In this document: positions 61,973 through 64,000 of the stretch, in pieces
Layout of the letters: every line of letters starts with the position of its first letter
How positions within the stretch are numbered: the stretch's first letter is position 1
Assembly: GCF_000359745.1 (NCBI RefSeq)
Contig: NZ_AQHN01000089.1
Span: 391,001 to 455,000, forward strand
Origin: Rhizobium freirei PRF 81
GTDB lineage: Bacteria; Pseudomonadota; Alphaproteobacteria; Rhizobiales; Rhizobiaceae
Reading direction: 5' to 3'
DNA length: 64,000 nt
Notes under the pieces: model-generated
Seen by the model: only the letters and a program-made list of their open reading frames with translations
Databases searched by the model: none
Told to the model about the DNA's origin: nothing
Translations under genes and position numbers: made by a program

Positions 61973-62692
61973 ATGGTTTCCGCATCGCTTCTTCTGGTCG
62001 AGGACGACCGCGAGATTAGAGCGCTCCTGGAGGAGTTCCTGAGCCGCGAGGGCTTTGCCGTGCAGGCCGCCGACAGCGCTGCCGCGATGGACCGCATCCT
62101 TGCCAAGGGCTTTCCCGATCTCATCATTCTCGATCTGATGCTGCCGGGCGAGGATGGCCTTTCGGCCTGCCGCCGCATCCGCACCCGCAGCCAGGTGCCG
62201 ATCCTCATGCTGACGGCGAAGACCGAGGATATCGATCGCATTCTCGGCCTGGAGATGGGCGCCGACGATTATCTCGGCAAACCCTTCAATCCGCGCGAGC
62301 TTCTGGCGCGTGTTCGCGCCATCCTGCGCCGTTCCGGCCCGGAGCGTCCGGAGGAGGGGGCCGTTCCCGCCCGGCGCAAGCGTTTTGCCGGCCTGACCGT
62401 CGATCTCGACGGGCGGGTGATCGAGATGGAAGGCGAGCGCGTCGTGCATCTGACGACCGCGGAATTCGATCTGCTGGTCTGCTTTCTTGAAAGGCCGCGC
62501 CGTGTCCTGTCGCGCGATCAATTGCTCGACTGGACGCGCGGGCGCGGCGCCGATCCCTTCGACCGCACCATCGACGTCACGGTCTCGCGCCTTCGCACCA
62601 AGCTCGGGCACTGCCTGCCCGATGGCGCCCATATCATCACCACCGTGCGCAATGCCGGCTATCTCCTCACCACCGACGTGAAGGATATCTGA
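61973..62692 (+). CDS. OmpR-family response regulator
   Basis: A 239-residue regulator with a receiver domain (LLLVEDDREIRALLEEFLSREG; phosphorylated Asp in IILDLMLPGEDG; Lys in GKPFNPRELLARVRAILRR) and a C-terminal winged helix (LTTAEFDLLVCFLERPRRVLSRDQLLDW; RTIDVTVSRLRTKL). GGAGGG is only 2 bases from the ATG, unusually close. It is the partner of the kinase 3 bases downstream. The target genes are unknown. Confidence 0.92.
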   Translation: MVSASLLLVEDDREIRALLEEFLSREGFAVQAADSAAAMDRILAKGFPDLIILDLMLPGEDGLSACRRIRTRSQVPILMLTAKTEDIDRILGLEMGADDYLGKPFNPRELLARVRAILRRSGPERPEEGAVPARRKRFAGLTVDLDGRVIEMEGERVVHLTTAEFDLLVCFLERPRRVLSRDQLLDWTRGRGADPFDRTIDVTVSRLRTKLGHCLPDGAHIITTVRNAGYLLTTDVKDI

Positions 62693-62695
62693 GTC

Positions 62696-64000
62696 ATGCT
62701 GAAACTCGGTCTCGTCGCCCGCATCATCATGATCGTCGCCGTGGCACTGTTCGTCATCCAGCTTGCGGCATTCGCCGCGGCTCAATTGAAGCCGGATACG
62801 CCGCTCAATCCCGAGATTTCGCCGGCAATGCAGGTCAAGTCGGCAATCCGCCTGCTGGATGCCATTTCGCCGGAGGCGCAGCCGAAGGCGGTCCGCGCCC
62901 TGAATGCCAATGGCCTGGCGCTTCGCCTGATCGATGTCCCTGTGCCGGATCAGAGCGGGGATGCCTCTGATATGACGCTGACCGACAAGCTGGCGCGCGA
63001 ATTCGCCAGCATCGCTTTCGGCAATCGCTATTTCAACATACGCTCGCTGTCGCCAAGGCAGCAAGGCTGGTTCTCCGTCGGCGCGCCGGACAGGATCGTG
63101 GAAGTGTCGATCGGCGTTGCCGGTGGCAAGGTCGCCGTCTTCAATCTCACCGATACGCCGACGGTCCGGCTGCACGGCGTTCCTGTCGGCCTCATTGCCG
63201 GCGTCCTCGGCATGCTGGTCGCCGTTATCGCCATCGTTGCCGTGGCGCGGGAAACCCGGCCGCTGACACGCCTGTCCCGCACCGTCAATTCCATCGGCAA
63301 CGGCCTGCAGCCGGTCCCGATCCCCGAACGAGGCGCGTGTGAACTCCGCATGCTGATCAAGGCCATCAATGCGATGCAGCTGCGCATCGCCGCCCTGGTC
63401 AACAACCGCACCCTGATCCTCGGAGCGATCTCGCACGATCTGCGCACCTATCTCACGCGCTTTCGCCTGCGCATGGAAATGATGCCGGATACGCCCCATC
63501 GCGACCGCGCCATCGCCGATGTCGAGGCCATGCAGCGCCTCGTCGAGGATGCGCTGGGATTTGCCCGCAGCACGGTCGGGTCGGATGGCAGGAACATCGT
63601 CGATCTCGATGCCGCCATCTGCTCGCACGTTGCCGAGCGTCTGGATGGCTCCGGTCTTATCGCTTTCTCGCTCCCGGGGCAGCCTCTGGCTGTCGCCATG
63701 TCCGAGACCGCCCTGATGCGGGTGCTGGACAATCTCGTGGACAATGCGCTGCGCTATGGCGGCCGTGCCGATATCAGCGTCGAGCAGCGTGGCGATCAGG
63801 GCGTCATCACCATCGGCGATCGCGGGCCGGGCATTCCGACCGAGCGGCGCAAGGAAGTGCTGGAACCCTTCGTCCGATTGGAAGAGTCCCGCAACCGCGA
63901 TCTTGGCGGCAGCGGACTGGGGCTGGCGATCGTCCGGCAGATTCTCGATGCGCATGGTGGCGCGCTTTGTCTGGAGGATCGCGACGGCGGCGGGCTCAAC
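62696..64000 (+). CDS. Sensor histidine kinase, 3'-truncated by the window end
   Basis: The frame is open to the last base, giving 435 residues. Seen are an N-terminal membrane helix (about 7-29), a periplasmic domain to about residue 160, a second helix (about 163-186), HAMP, the H box AISHDLRTYLTRFRLR, the N box LDNLVDNALRYGG, and the G boxes GDRGPGIP and LGGSGLGLAIV. The layout is EnvZ-like. The usual Pro after the H-box (DLRTPLTR) is Tyr. Only a short tail is missing. Confidence 0.92.
   Translation, partial: MLKLGLVARIIMIVAVALFVIQLAAFAAAQLKPDTPLNPEISPAMQVKSAIRLLDAISPEAQPKAVRALNANGLALRLIDVPVPDQSGDASDMTLTDKLAREFASIAFGNRYFNIRSLSPRQQGWFSVGAPDRIVEVSIGVAGGKVAVFNLTDTPTVRLHGVPVGLIAGVLGMLVAVIAIVAVARETRPLTRLSRTVNSIGNGLQPVPIPERGACELRMLIKAINAMQLRIAALVNNRTLILGAISHDLRTYLTRFRLRMEMMPDTPHRDRAIADVEAMQRLVEDALGFARSTVGSDGRNIVDLDAAICSHVAERLDGSGLIAFSLPGQPLAVAMSETALMRVLDNLVDNALRYGGRADISVEQRGDQGVITIGDRGPGIPTERRKEVLEPFVRLEESRNRDLGGSGLGLAIVRQILDAHGGALCLEDRDGGGLN

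Overview
The window reads as a chromosomal segment of an alphaproteobacterium of the Rhizobium/Agrobacterium group (Rhizobiaceae). The support is GC-rich coding sequence with strong C/G third-position bias, the irr-fabA-fabB-fabI neighbourhood, a TIGR02300 (FYDLN) acidic protein next to tRNA-Ala, CycM-type cytochrome c, small DUF982 and DUF6494 proteins, an RpoH-type dnaK promoter matching the rhizobial consensus, and several families of rhizobial intergenic palindromes. The strain cannot be named from sequence alone. Almost all of it is core genome: there is no prophage, integrase, transposase, CRISPR array or toxin-antitoxin pair that I can support.

Layout. 1-9.4 kb: an Ala/Pro-rich unknown protein, rpsA and cmk, a PaiB-like regulator, the TIGR02300 gene with tRNA-Ala(GGC), then small membrane or envelope genes (GIY-YIG, DUF1275, YdcF, a secreted protein, TRIC/UPF0126). 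9.4-12.8 kb: irr divergent from the fatty-acid genes fabA-fabB-fabI. 12.8-14.5 kb: a GNAT enzyme and an RsmC-like methyltransferase. 14.8-25.7 kb, all on the minus strand: the translation/transcription supercluster rimP-nusA-ylxR-infB-(YcxB-like)-rbfA-truB-rpsO-pnp. It is led by a promoter and an attenuator-like hairpin, and is split by a terminator after infB. 26-33.5 kb: mltB-type transglycosylase, recR, a LysE exporter, an RBBP9-like hydrolase divergent from an Lrp regulator, ybaB, dnaX and the SRP RNA. 33.5-38.9 kb: HIT, nudC, a WYL regulator, VOC, prephenate dehydratase, kdsB and cycM. 39-46.7 kb: patatin, AEC and CadD transporters, PfkB kinase, SH3 protein, hydroxyacid dehydrogenase, GNAT and moeB. 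46.7-54.1 kb: recF, dnaJ, dnaK and a class A PBP. 54.4-55.4 kb: a cluster of very small genes. 55.7-64 kb: an SH3/Arg-Asp-rich exported protein, a NodT-type outer-membrane lipoprotein, purC, a phosphoribosyltransferase, a RsuA-family pseudouridine synthase, and a two-component system whose kinase runs off the window.

How the genes work together. The supercluster makes ribosome-maturation (RimP, RbfA), initiation (IF2), antitermination (NusA), rRNA/tRNA modification (TruB) and RNA-decay (PNPase) functions from one block. fabA-fabB supply unsaturated fatty acids and fabI completes elongation. dnaX-ybaB-recR and recF are replication/repair genes. dnaK-dnaJ is the heat-shock chaperone pair. pheA, kdsB, purC and cmk are isolated biosynthetic genes.

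No clearly new multi-gene system was found. The best candidates for something undescribed are non-coding or very small: a structured transcript or 51-codon ORF with a strong terminator on the minus strand at about 41.4-41.6 kb, an orphan plus-strand terminator at 57.06 kb, the attenuator-like leader before rimP, and a 190-bp MITE-like repeat that seems to supply the start codon of the mltB-type gene.
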